Source: JAGOUN01 sp040389005 (GTDB lineage: Bacteria > Pseudomonadota > Gammaproteobacteria > JAGOUN01). Taken from it: a DNA stretch of 41,978 nucleotides. The first letter of the stretch is position 1. Every line of letters starts with the position of its first letter. Location of the stretch: the NCBI GenBank assembly GCA_040389005.1, contig JAZKAS010000024.1, positions 1 to 41,978 on the forward strand, in the 5' to 3' direction. The notes under the pieces are model-generated. The model did no database searches. It saw only the letters and a list, made by a program, of their open reading frames with translations, and was not told the origin of the DNA. Positions 14,948-23,489 of the stretch are shown piece after piece. The translations under genes and the position numbers were made by a program.

Positions 14948-17635
14948 ATGCCAGTTTTAAATCTATCAAAATATATAGCTCCAGCAGTATATGAAATTCT
15001 AGATTCAGCATCATTCGGCAAATATTTGATGGCTATAATGGCGAGTAAAAATTCTAACGTAAATCAGCATGTAAACCAAATTTTTCAAGTGCTTAGTAAG
15101 CGCAGTGATGAGAACGCTCTAAAATATAAAAAACGATTTCTTATGTTATTTTTGGCACTATCTGAAGAAGCGCGAAACTTTTTTTTTAAGGATGAAGACT
15201 CAATAATTTTTTTTAATTCTAACCTGACAAGTTGGCCTTCTTCTTGCCAATTACAGGCTACTGTTTTTTTGACAGTATTAAATCAAGGGGCTTTATTGTT
15301 TAATGAGGAAAAATCGTTAAATGAAGCAACCTTCTTGCAACATCTTATTTCCAGCCAAGACATTAATTATATTATGGACGCAATAATTAGGTGTGATGAG
15401 ATCATTCAAAATCACCTGTTTGTTTTTACTTGTTTTTTTTCTTCTCATCAGTGGAGTGTTTTTTCTGAGAAAATACTAGAGGTTTTGAATAATCAGTCGG
15501 CTCATATTTTAATCAAGGAAAGAGCGATCAATGCATTGGCTTTAACGGCGCCTTTTATAAAAAATAAGAATAAAATTAATATTTTTCTGAATGCACTTTT
15601 TAATTTTATGGAGACTCGTTCAGAATACGAATCAGATTCAAGCTGGGATAATGAGGATGAGAATAAAATACAAAACAATTTCAAAAAGATATTAGAGGGA
15701 ATGTTATCAAGTTGGCATGGCGAATTAACAGAGTTTTTTACAAAATTAAAAAGCATGTTTTTGCCCAAAAACCGCAATACAGTATTAACTTGTGTTGCGG
15801 TATTCTTAAGGCACCCGAACGCCGAAAATGCAGTTTTAAACAGCAATTTTTTTGATTTTATTTTAGATAAAATAACCGAAAAAAAAGATGTTAATGCCAA
15901 TATCGAGGACAACTGGGCAACTATTAATATACTAACACACTTAATTTCAAGCGTTGACTCAAAGAGCATAATTAGCAACATAAGCTTGTTAATCAAAAAA
16001 TTAGGCCTTTTAATACGTAGCAAAGATAACCCAGGTGAGGGTGGTTTGTTTTATGCTTGGATAAAAATTAACGAGATGGTGTTTAATTTCTTTTTCAAGT
16101 TAGATTTGTTTTTTCGTGAAAAAGGCAACATTGATTTATGTCAAGAAGTTCGCACCGCAATAGAATCCTCGGAACATATACCCGATTTTTCGAAAAAATT
16201 TCTTGTCGCGAGTATCAGCTTTTCATGTGATGCAATAAATGATAAGTATTCAGAAATTTTAGCTCAGCTGGGTGGATTTTTTTATGAAAATGACTATGCA
16301 CTTGTAATAGCAAGTTTTCGAGTATTATCAGCAACCTCTGGCTTCAATGAGCATTTTTCTCAAAGTGAGTTGCTTGTTAGTATGATAGACGGTATAGCGA
16401 AAATACCAGAGGAAATTTTAAACAATCCTAGATATGAGCTATGGTTAGTATTTGAAGAAATACTCGATATTATTTCTAATGCCATTCTTTATATGACACA
16501 AAATTTTGCGAATAACAACGTGAAAATTGATATGTTTATTGCTACTCTTATTATCCTTAGTTGGAATGTGATGGATTACGAATCGGCAATTTCTTCAATA
16601 TTTAAAATTTTTAAAAGGTTAATACCGTTATTTAATGATGATAACAGATTATATTTGTTTTCTTTATTAAGCGAAGAGGAAATTTTACACAGAGCGTTTA
16701 TGTTTGAAAATCTTGAGAATCTTTTTTTGGCATTAGCAAAAACGATTGGTAGAGATTCTGTGGAAGCATTGTGTCAATATCCATTACAAGCACTCACAAA
16801 AATCGAAGAGAGTAAATCATTTGGTGAATATCAAATACTGGTGAATATTTTGTTTGGTTTTCTCGCACTGCCTCATCATGCAATGCAAACTTTTTTTGAT
16901 GAGCATAAAGTATTTGAAAGGCTGGAAAGAATCTTCAATGATACTCTTGGTCAGTTTGTAGAGGAGATTGATCAGAAAATAAGTGAAAAATTATTAATGA
17001 TATTATCGTCATTCTCACCACTAGCACCCAGAAAAATCGATAATATTTTAAAAATGGCTGAGAAATCTGGTTTTGATGGAACATTAGAATCACTTGTAAT
17101 GTCTTTTTCTGACTCTGTATTTGATTCAGCTGAAATTACCGAAAAAATTATTCAAGAGTATGAATTATTTAATCACTGCGCTCGTTATCTGAATGTGTTG
17201 AAAATTTTGGCTGACTTAAAGCACGGTCATTTCAATAAGGCAATGAAAGAAAATACTCCCTTGGTCAATATGGTCATGAATAAAATTTGTTACTCAAAAC
17301 CTAGGCGTCTGCATCGCAATATTTCTATTGCTGAGGTTGAAGCGAGAGACATTAAAGATCGCAATATAGCGATGGATATGCTCATATCATGGATAGCACA
17401 AGGGTTCGATTTGATGCTGTTTTTAGAAGCTTGTAAAGAAAATATAGGCAACAGTATTGTATGGAATATATTGAGCTGTATGCAACAGCTTCGTAATTTA
17501 ACAATGAGCGTGGCGCCAGATTCAGCAGTGAGTGAAAGCAGGATTGTTTTGTCCTTAAGCGGAACGAGTGCTTTTTATTATAGGCCGCGGAACACAGCAG
17601 GAAAAAATGATGCCCCAATACCATCATTGCTATAA
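14948..17635 (+). CDS. Large all-helical (solenoid-like) protein, unknown
   Basis: 895 residues with no signal peptide or transmembrane helix. The whole length is built of amphipathic helices of about 15-20 residues separated by short turns containing N, D, P or S, which is the look of ARM/HEAT-type alpha-solenoids. No strict repeat consensus could be aligned by eye. The segment ESDSSWDNEDENK (about 222-234) is an acidic loop. The C-terminal 40 residues are polar. Family not recognised. Large solenoids of this kind in host-associated bacteria are often translocated scaffolds, but that is speculation here. The start has only a weak GGGAAA site 5-10 bases upstream. A transposase remnant lies directly in front, so the locus may be horizontally acquired. 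Confidence 0.65.
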   Translation: MPVLNLSKYIAPAVYEILDSASFGKYLMAIMASKNSNVNQHVNQIFQVLSKRSDENALKYKKRFLMLFLALSEEARNFFFKDEDSIIFFNSNLTSWPSSCQLQATVFLTVLNQGALLFNEEKSLNEATFLQHLISSQDINYIMDAIIRCDEIIQNHLFVFTCFFSSHQWSVFSEKILEVLNNQSAHILIKERAINALALTAPFIKNKNKINIFLNALFNFMETRSEYESDSSWDNEDENKIQNNFKKILEGMLSSWHGELTEFFTKLKSMFLPKNRNTVLTCVAVFLRHPNAENAVLNSNFFDFILDKITEKKDVNANIEDNWATINILTHLISSVDSKSIISNISLLIKKLGLLIRSKDNPGEGGLFYAWIKINEMVFNFFFKLDLFFREKGNIDLCQEVRTAIESSEHIPDFSKKFLVASISFSCDAINDKYSEILAQLGGFFYENDYALVIASFRVLSATSGFNEHFSQSELLVSMIDGIAKIPEEILNNPRYELWLVFEEILDIISNAILYMTQNFANNNVKIDMFIATLIILSWNVMDYESAISSIFKIFKRLIPLFNDDNRLYLFSLLSEEEILHRAFMFENLENLFLALAKTIGRDSVEALCQYPLQALTKIEESKSFGEYQILVNILFGFLALPHHAMQTFFDEHKVFERLERIFNDTLGQFVEEIDQKISEKLLMILSSFSPLAPRKIDNILKMAEKSGFDGTLESLVMSFSDSVFDSAEITEKIIQEYELFNHCARYLNVLKILADLKHGHFNKAMKENTPLVNMVMNKICYSKPRRLHRNISIAEVEARDIKDRNIAMDMLISWIAQGFDLMLFLEACKENIGNSIVWNILSCMQQLRNLTMSVAPDSAVSESRIVLSLSGTSAFYYRPRNTAGKNDAPIPSLL

Positions 17636-17744
17636 CCTTTATCATAGGTTGTTGCTTTTACGCATACGGCCACTCAATTTTACTTCAATTTCTTCTATCG
17701 TTGGAAAACTTATTTGAATTTTTTGGTAATGAATATGGATTTAA

Positions 17745-18992
17745 TTAAATTTCGCATGTTTCTATTGCTTTTGAAAATAAATTTAATGCATCGTCTAGGC
17801 TGAGAAGATCAGCGCGTGAGTTAATCGTAAACACAAGATAGGTTTGAGTTTCTGGATCAACAAACCATGCAAAATTAAAGCCATCCGTGGTTCCATTATA
17901 GAGATAAATGAGAGGATGTTGTTTATTCCAATAAAAGCCAATGATTCCCAGACCGAATCCTTGATTGTTTTTAATTGTGGGAGCTAGCATGTGCTGCCCT
18001 GTTTGCTTTGACACAAACGTGGCGAGTTGCCTTTTGTAACTATAAAATATTCCATGTTTATCAAAAATAGCATGCAAATAGCGATTGATATCTTCCGGAG
18101 TAGAGACCATCGCACCAGCGGTGTTCGTATAAGATAATGAAAATGGCAATGTATCAGCGCCGTATGGAATAAAGCTATAGGGGCGTGAAGATTTAGGATA
18201 AAATGCATAGCCATGCACAAGCTGAGATTTGTTAACTCCTAATATTTCATTTCCTCTATCGATAGCAAAATAGGTATTGTGCAGTCCTAATCGGTTGATA
18301 ATTCTCATAGTGACTTCATCTTCAGGTTCATGATGCGTTAGCTTTTTAATAAATTGACCAAGCAGTACGTAGTTAGTGTTCGAATATTCAAATTTAGCGC
18401 CAGGTTTAAAATGCAAAGGTAATGTATAAGTTAAGTCTAAAATTTTGGTTGGCTCTATTTTATTAAAATATTCTTTTGCTGTGAATTTTTTAAAGATATC
18501 ATCGGGTAAATTATTTTCATTTCCTGGAATGCCACTGGTCATATCCATGAGCTGACGTAATGTAATATGCTTCCACTTAGGATATTCTGGAAACCATTTT
18601 TCTATAATGGTTTCATCATCAATACTAATTTTATTTTCCTTCGCAATTTGCAATACAACGATGGAAACAAAAGACTTGGTAACACTGCCTATTTGAAACA
18701 AGCTGTTTTCATTGATAGGAGTTCGATCGCTAATTCCATTGCTACCGGCGACAAAAGAAACAGGCGCATGAGTATTGCATTGAGCCGTTAATGAAATGGC
18801 TGTAAGAAAACCACCATCTTTATCTTTGCTAGTTATTTTTTTTCTTGCATATTCATGAAGAATATCATGTAAACTTGTAATGATACGGTGATTGTTGTCC
18901 ACGCTTAAAGGTTGCTGATGACTAGCCACCGATGTCTGAGTCAAACTAAACAATAGGGCGGCAACAAAGAGTTTATTTATTGGTATTTTCAT
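17745..18992 (-). CDS. Exported serine hydrolase, beta-lactamase fold, atypical third motif
   Basis: 415 residues with a signal peptide (MKIPINKLFVAALLFSLTQTSVASHQ). The S103-x-x-K106 motif (GSVTKSF) and Y203-S-N205 motif (FEYSNTNY) of the beta-lactamase/PBP fold are intact. The third motif, KTG or HSGG in relatives, reads N366-G-T-T-D-G here (YLYNGTTDGFN), so the substrate pocket should differ from that of the other serine hydrolase at 4400-5575. It is probably periplasmic, acting as an esterase or peptidase of unknown substrate. The gene is monocistronic; the tail of the helical-protein gene converges on it. Confidence 0.82.
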   Translation of the reverse strand: MKIPINKLFVAALLFSLTQTSVASHQQPLSVDNNHRIITSLHDILHEYARKKITSKDKDGGFLTAISLTAQCNTHAPVSFVAGSNGISDRTPINENSLFQIGSVTKSFVSIVVLQIAKENKISIDDETIIEKWFPEYPKWKHITLRQLMDMTSGIPGNENNLPDDIFKKFTAKEYFNKIEPTKILDLTYTLPLHFKPGAKFEYSNTNYVLLGQFIKKLTHHEPEDEVTMRIINRLGLHNTYFAIDRGNEILGVNKSQLVHGYAFYPKSSRPYSFIPYGADTLPFSLSYTNTAGAMVSTPEDINRYLHAIFDKHGIFYSYKRQLATFVSKQTGQHMLAPTIKNNQGFGLGIIGFYWNKQHPLIYLYNGTTDGFNFAWFVDPETQTYLVFTINSRADLLSLDDALNLFSKAIETCEI

Positions 18993-19145
18993 TGAGTTAT
19001 ATTCCTGATTTCAATGTACTTAAAAGCAATATCATATAAAGCAGAAAAAGAAAAATTTCACGCATTTTCACAAAGTCTTATTTAAAACTGACTCTCTTAT
19101 GATAACATGACATTAATTTTTAGAAACTGTTTTGCGAGTAATATT

Positions 19146-19496
19146 ATGAAAATGCTACGATTATACACGGGTGATGATGGCCAATCTCATTTCGAAGATA
19201 TCGAAATAGAGCTTGATTTGATTTATGTCGCAAAGTGCAGCGAAATTTTTGCAACAGACAGTATCCAATTTGGTAGCGTAGAAGGATTAGATGAGCTGCC
19301 TTGGCATCGCCAAGAATCTCCAGTTTATATGGTGATTTTGCGTGGTTCCATGGAATTAGAAGTGGGTGATGGTTCAAAACGCATATTGAGCGCGGGTGAT
19401 ATTCTTTTGTCAGAAGATACAACCGGGCAAGGGCATATTACGCGATCGGTTAATGGCGGTAGTTGGGAGTTTTTGATTGCGCCTGTAAAAAAATAA
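19146..19496 (+). CDS. Small cupin-domain protein
   Basis: 116 residues from the ATG at 19146, which has GCGAG about 6 bases upstream; an in-frame ATG at 19107 would add 13 hydrophobic residues without a site. One cupin barrel is visible: the H-x-x-x-S-P-V-Y-M-V-I-L-R-G-S region (about 55-70) is motif 1 and the GDILLSEDTTGQGHITR region (about 85-101) is motif 2, with a candidate metal-binding His in each. WHRQESPVYMVILRG resembles enzymes and regulators that bind small ligands or metals. No partner gene identifies the ligand. It converges with mutM, 16 bases away. Confidence 0.7.
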   Translation: MKMLRLYTGDDGQSHFEDIEIELDLIYVAKCSEIFATDSIQFGSVEGLDELPWHRQESPVYMVILRGSMELEVGDGSKRILSAGDILLSEDTTGQGHITRSVNGGSWEFLIAPVKK

Positions 19497-19512
19497 ATAG
19501 TGATTTTATTTT

Positions 19513-20328
19513 TTATGACTGACATGTAGGACAAAAAGCGCTACTACGTTTTCCTAATTGCATCGATTGCACAATTGTCTCACAAACAAAACAAGGCTGC
19601 GACTGCCGTCCATAGACTTGTAATTCTTGAGAAAAATAACCCGGCTTGCCGTCGCTATTCATAAAGTCTTTTAGGGTGGTGCCGCCTTGTTGAATAGCTT
19701 GTTTTAATATTTTCTTGATCGTTCTGACTAATGTTTGACAGTGTTGTAAAGTGAGTAACTTTGCTGGTGTGGCTGGATGTATGCCCGCCATAAACAAAGC
19801 TTCTGTCGCATAAATATTACCAACACCGACCACAATGTTCGCATTCATGATTAATAATTTAATCGCCAAATTTCTTTTCTGCGTATAGTCGAATAAATAT
19901 TTTGCAGTGAAATTTTTTTCTAATGGTTCAACACCAAGGTGACAAAGTAGCGGATGTTGATGAGGAGGATTTTGCGTCCAAAGTATAGCGCCAAAGCGTC
20001 TTGGATCTGTATAACGTAATAATTTTTTATCTGCAAATATAATATCGACATGATCGTGTTTTTTAACAGCAGGCGCAGCGGTAAAAATCTGTAATTTTCC
20101 TGACATGCCCAGATGAATAATCAATGTGCCATGCTTAAAATGAAATAATAAATACTTACCGCGTCGCGAAAAAGATTGGATCGATTTTTTATGTAGTATC
20201 GCTTTTAAATTTTTCGAAATTGGCCAGCGTAATTTATCACAGCGAAGAATGACATCACGCACTGTTTGATTTTCTAGGTGTGGCTTTAAGCCACGCAATG
20301 TCGTTTCGACTTCTGGTAGTTCGGGCAT
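19513..20328 (-). CDS. mutM: Formamidopyrimidine-DNA glycosylase
   Basis: 271 residues, close to the usual 269-275. The start is placed at 20328 so the protein begins MPELPEVETTLRGL. Pro2 is the nucleophile and Glu3 the catalytic acid, so the mature N-terminus must begin with that proline; the in-frame ATG two codons upstream is rejected. The C-terminal zinc finger is intact: CFVC, 16 residues, CPTC. The middle contains the expected helix-two-turn-helix region (VVGVGNIYATEALFMAGIHP). It removes 8-oxoguanine and formamidopyrimidines and nicks the DNA. No coaD or other usual neighbour is next to it. Confidence 0.95.
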   Translation of the reverse strand: MPELPEVETTLRGLKPHLENQTVRDVILRCDKLRWPISKNLKAILHKKSIQSFSRRGKYLLFHFKHGTLIIHLGMSGKLQIFTAAPAVKKHDHVDIIFADKKLLRYTDPRRFGAILWTQNPPHQHPLLCHLGVEPLEKNFTAKYLFDYTQKRNLAIKLLIMNANIVVGVGNIYATEALFMAGIHPATPAKLLTLQHCQTLVRTIKKILKQAIQQGGTTLKDFMNSDGKPGYFSQELQVYGRQSQPCFVCETIVQSMQLGKRSSAFCPTCQS

Positions 20329-20479
20329 GATCATTTGGCGCTTAAGTTGTTTGCAGTATTTTATCTGAATTGAAGAGAGAAAGTCGAATGATTGTGATGA
20401 TTGAATATTTTCACGAAATATCTATCGCTAAAAAAATAATTTCTGTAAAATCCGAGTTATTTAGCGTGAGGAAACCATT

Positions 20480-20836
20480 ATGCCTGTTGTCCATTTTGAA
20501 TATACCCATAACTTGGCGATAGACGCTCAAGTTAAACCTTTTCTTAAAGAGGTTCATACTGCTTTGGTTGAGATTATCAAAACTGATTTATTCACCTGTC
20601 GTTCGACCATTGCCTGTCATCAAGATTACTTAATTGGTGATGGTGATCATCGCAATGCATTTATCCAACTCTCCATTCGCATGCTGCCAGGAAGAAGCAA
20701 AGAAACGAAAGATAAATTAGGCCATGAATTATTCGCCATGATAAAACAAGTGTTTGCTAAGGAAATCGAAAAATATGAAACTCAGGTGCGTGTTTATTTA
20801 ACAGAGGTAGAGAAAGATTATTATTATGGGTTGTAG
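20480..20836 (+). CDS. 5-carboxymethyl-2-hydroxymuconate isomerase-like tautomerase
   Basis: 118 residues beginning MPVVHFEYTHNL, with the catalytic Pro2 of the tautomerase superfamily. The length, the N-terminal strand, and the segment GDGDHRNAFIQLSIRMLPGRSKETKDKLG match the CHMI (HpaF/HpcD) family, which isomerises a dienoate in homoprotocatechuate breakdown. No other homoprotocatechuate genes are nearby, so the substrate here is probably different. GTGAGGAAACC precedes the ATG and provides a ribosome-binding site. A second tautomerase-fold protein lies 2.3 kb downstream (23140). Confidence 0.82.
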   Translation: MPVVHFEYTHNLAIDAQVKPFLKEVHTALVEIIKTDLFTCRSTIACHQDYLIGDGDHRNAFIQLSIRMLPGRSKETKDKLGHELFAMIKQVFAKEIEKYETQVRVYLTEVEKDYYYGL

Positions 20837-20903
20837 GGCTGCGCAAAAGCATGACTGCCGGTGATCATCATGATGGTTTCAGAACTCGTTACGGATACCG
20901 GCT

Positions 20904-22088
20904 TTATACCTTCGATATCGGCACGCTGACAGAATCCGCACCGCTTGATCCAGGTGGATGTTTATTTCCGCAATTTTGTACAGTAGAACAATTGACTGAG
21001 GAGCTGTTTATTTGAGAGATTAATGAAACTGTTTCTTGCATATCGTTTTCTATTTTTTTCATAAAATCAGCTATTGATAATGCTTGACACAGACTATTTC
21101 CTTGACCGCTCCAAAAAGAACCGCATTGGGGCGTGCCAGATTTAACGGCTTCTTTTCTAAATTCTGCCGTCAATTGATGTTGCAAAGGATAGGGTAAAAT
21201 ATCTTTATCTAAAAACTTTGACTCTGTTTCACGTACAAAATTATTATTAATAGCACGCACGTGTTTTCCTGTAAAAACAGAAGTTACCGTTGTTGCAGTT
21301 TCATCGCTGGTCATAATTATCTTTTTATGTAATGGAGAGGCATTGCTTTCAAGACAAGTTAAAAATGCGGTTCCCATTTGTACAGCTTGTGCTCCTAATG
21401 CAAGAGCCGCAATGACTCCACGACCATTCATAATACCGCCCGCTGCAATGACAGGAATTTTTAAAGCATCTACCATTTGGGGCACTAATACCATCGTTCC
21501 AATCAGTCCACCGGGTTGATCCGCAATAAAATCACCACCACGATGTCCACCTGCTTCGTAGCCTTGCGCCACCACAGCATCGCATCCTAATGCTTCCAAC
21601 GTTTTGCCTTCTTTGACAGAAGTTGCTGTCCCCATCACGATGACATCAGCTTTTTTTAAAGCACTTATTTTTTCTTTACTTAATGTCCCAAATGTAAAGC
21701 TGATGATGGAAATACCTGCAGCTACTGCCATGTCTACAAGATCATCGGCATCGGTTTCTAAAAAAGGCTCAGCATTTGTTTTTAGCGTTAAACCTAATTG
21801 TTGTCGATAATAATTAATATGCGAAAGCATTTTTTCAAGTTGATTTTGTGAATATCGATTTTCTTTAGCAGGAATAAAAACATTCACCGCAAAAGGTTTG
21901 TCTGTAACTTGTTGTGTTTGTCTTATCGCTTTTTCTGCTTCAGTTAATGTTAAATAACCCAATGGCAATGAGCCTAATCCTCCGGCGTTATTAACCTCGG
22001 CAATCATTGAAGGCGTTACCACACCGCCAGCCATGGGCGCTTGTATGATGGGTAATGTTAAGCGTAATCTATTTAATAATGTTTCCAT
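20904..22088 (-). CDS. Nitronate monooxygenase (FMN, 2-nitropropane dioxygenase family)
   Basis: 394 residues. The FMN TIM barrel starts with LPIIQAPMAGG (13-22). The phosphate-binding segments (VVAQGYEAGGHRGG, 172-185, with the conserved His at 182; VIAAGGIMNGRGVIAALALGAQAVQMGTAFL) are intact. The enzyme oxidises propionate-3-nitronate and other alkyl nitronates, a detoxification role. The family normally ends near residue 350. Here about 40 extra residues follow, in a Ser/Pro/Gly-rich tail (KHPPGSSGADSVSVPISKV) encoded by more GC-rich DNA. This looks like read-on into foreign sequence after loss of the original stop. It lies 41 bases after the LysR gene, so both are probably one transcript. 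Confidence 0.88.
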   Translation of the reverse strand: METLLNRLRLTLPIIQAPMAGGVVTPSMIAEVNNAGGLGSLPLGYLTLTEAEKAIRQTQQVTDKPFAVNVFIPAKENRYSQNQLEKMLSHINYYRQQLGLTLKTNAEPFLETDADDLVDMAVAAGISIISFTFGTLSKEKISALKKADVIVMGTATSVKEGKTLEALGCDAVVAQGYEAGGHRGGDFIADQPGGLIGTMVLVPQMVDALKIPVIAAGGIMNGRGVIAALALGAQAVQMGTAFLTCLESNASPLHKKIIMTSDETATTVTSVFTGKHVRAINNNFVRETESKFLDKDILPYPLQHQLTAEFRKEAVKSGTPQCGSFWSGQGNSLCQALSIADFMKKIENDMQETVSLISQINSSSVNCSTVQNCGNKHPPGSSGADSVSVPISKV

Positions 22089-22129
22089 GATTTGTAGCCT
22101 CTTAATAATGCATTATTTATAAGATTAGA

Positions 22130-23026
22130 TTAGAGATACTCTACTCCAAAACGTTGCACTAGAAAATCAATCACACTACGGAGTTTCGCAGTGGGATGAG
22201 TATTTTGCGCATAGATCAAGTACATCGGCGTTGGTTTATAAGACCACTCTGGTAAAATATGCACGAGGCGACCTGTCGCAATATCATCGGCCAACGACAT
22301 TTCAGGTTGTAGTATAATACCCGCGCCCAGTAACGCTGCGGTGCGCAAAGCACTTCCTTGGTTTGCACTCAATCGACCTTTGACGGCTACTTCATATACT
22401 ACGGCATCTGGGCCAATCAAATGCCAGCGATTGTGGCGGCGCCAATACGATAACCCCAAGCAACTATGCTTGCTTAATTGTTCAGGATGTTCGGGTTGCC
22501 CATGTTGGGTGAGATAGCTCGGCGCTGCTGCAAGTATTCGACGGTACGGTTGCAGAGGGCGTGCGACCAACTCACTGGTATCCATTTCGCCGATTTGAAT
22601 GCCTAATTCATAGCCTTCGTTTACCAGTTTGTGTACGCGATCATCTAAGGTCAATTCAACATCAACATCGGGATAGCGTGATAGATAGTCGATCAATGCA
22701 GGTACAAGACTCTGATTACCAAATCCGACTGGTGCCACTAGTTTTACTACACCGCGCGGATTGGCTTGAAGTTCTGACGCAGCGGCTTCCGCGAGTTCCA
22801 CTTCGGTCAGTGCGCGTTTACAACGTTCATAATAGAGCCGGCCTACTTCCGTCAGATGTTGCCGCCGAGTAGTGCGGTGTAACAAACGAGTGCCGAGCCG
22901 CTCCTCAATCATTCGAATATGTTTTGCGACCATAGTTGAAGAAACATTGCTGACTTCAGCTGCCGCGGTGAAACTGCCGGCTTCCACCACCTTAATAAAC
23001 ATTTCCATGCCGGCTAATTTATTCAT
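22130..23026 (-). CDS. LysR-family transcriptional regulator
   Basis: 298 residues. The N-terminal winged helix-turn-helix is clear (MEMFIKVVEAGSFTAAAEVSNVSSTMVAKHIRMIEERLGTRLLHRTTRR, about 7-56). The effector domain (about 90-295) includes PVGFGNQSLVPALIDYLSRYPDVDVELTL. It belongs to the AaeR/DsdC-like group with RTTRRQHLTEVG. It reads away from the 4-OT tautomerase gene, and its own start is 3 bases from a 22-bp dyad in the shared intergenic region. It therefore probably controls itself, the nitronate monooxygenase downstream, and the tautomerase. Confidence 0.92.
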   Translation of the reverse strand: MNKLAGMEMFIKVVEAGSFTAAAEVSNVSSTMVAKHIRMIEERLGTRLLHRTTRRQHLTEVGRLYYERCKRALTEVELAEAAASELQANPRGVVKLVAPVGFGNQSLVPALIDYLSRYPDVDVELTLDDRVHKLVNEGYELGIQIGEMDTSELVARPLQPYRRILAAAPSYLTQHGQPEHPEQLSKHSCLGLSYWRRHNRWHLIGPDAVVYEVAVKGRLSANQGSALRTAALLGAGIILQPEMSLADDIATGRLVHILPEWSYKPTPMYLIYAQNTHPTAKLRSVIDFLVQRFGVEYL

Positions 23027-23028
23027 AA

Positions 23029-23050
23029 TTAAGAACCTATAGGTTGTTAA
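23029..23050. promoter_or_regulatory. 22-bp dyad, likely LysR operator
   Basis: TTAAGAACCTATAGGTTGTTAA is symmetrical at 20 of 22 positions, with a perfect AACCTATAGGTT core (23034-23045). LysR proteins bind interrupted dyads close to their own promoter in divergent regions, and this site lies between the LysR start (23026) and the tautomerase start (23140). Binding there would be expected to repress the regulator gene. Confidence 0.55.
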
Positions 23051-23139
23051 TAAAACAATCTATCACACATTTATTTGTTTTTATATCTCAGTAATACTAC
23101 AGGCACTCAATCCCGAGTATCACTTAATAAGGAACTATT

Positions 23140-23325
23140 ATGCCTATATTACATTTAGAAATGCACCCTGGTCGTACGTTAGAGCAGAAACGTGCGTTTG
23201 TTCGAGACGTTACGCAAGTGGTTGTCGAAACTCTTAACTGCCCACCAGAAAGTGTGGATGTGGTGATCACTGAAGTAGCGCGCGAACATTGGGCGAAGGC
23301 TGGAAAGTTGATCGCTGATAAATAA
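23140..23325 (+). CDS. 4-oxalocrotonate tautomerase-family protein
   Basis: 61 residues, the normal size of 4-OT monomers, which assemble as hexamers. Begins MPILHLEMHPGRTLEQKRAFVRDVT: Pro2 is the catalytic base after Met removal and R12 corresponds to the substrate-binding Arg of the GRT motif. AAGGAACT precedes the ATG. It diverges from the LysR gene, with the nitronate monooxygenase on the far side, so it is likely part of the same regulon. The physiological substrate is unknown. Confidence 0.85.
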   Translation: MPILHLEMHPGRTLEQKRAFVRDVTQVVVETLNCPPESVDVVITEVAREHWAKAGKLIADK

Positions 23326-23489
23326 TTTTAAGCCAAGCGATTTTATTTTTAATTGCGGCTGTTGGAATTATGGTATTTGCGTTATCAGCAATGCCTTTAG
23401 GTTTAATGGGACCGGGGCCATTGAATGTGTACTTGAATATATTGAGCGCTTTATCTAAAAAAACATTGGGCCACCTTGATCCTAAGTTT

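Noticed and set aside
15502..16023. Minus-strand ORF of 173 codons within the helical-protein gene
   Set aside because: Composition follows from the AT-rich coding strand; the plus-strand frame is continuous over 895 codons.
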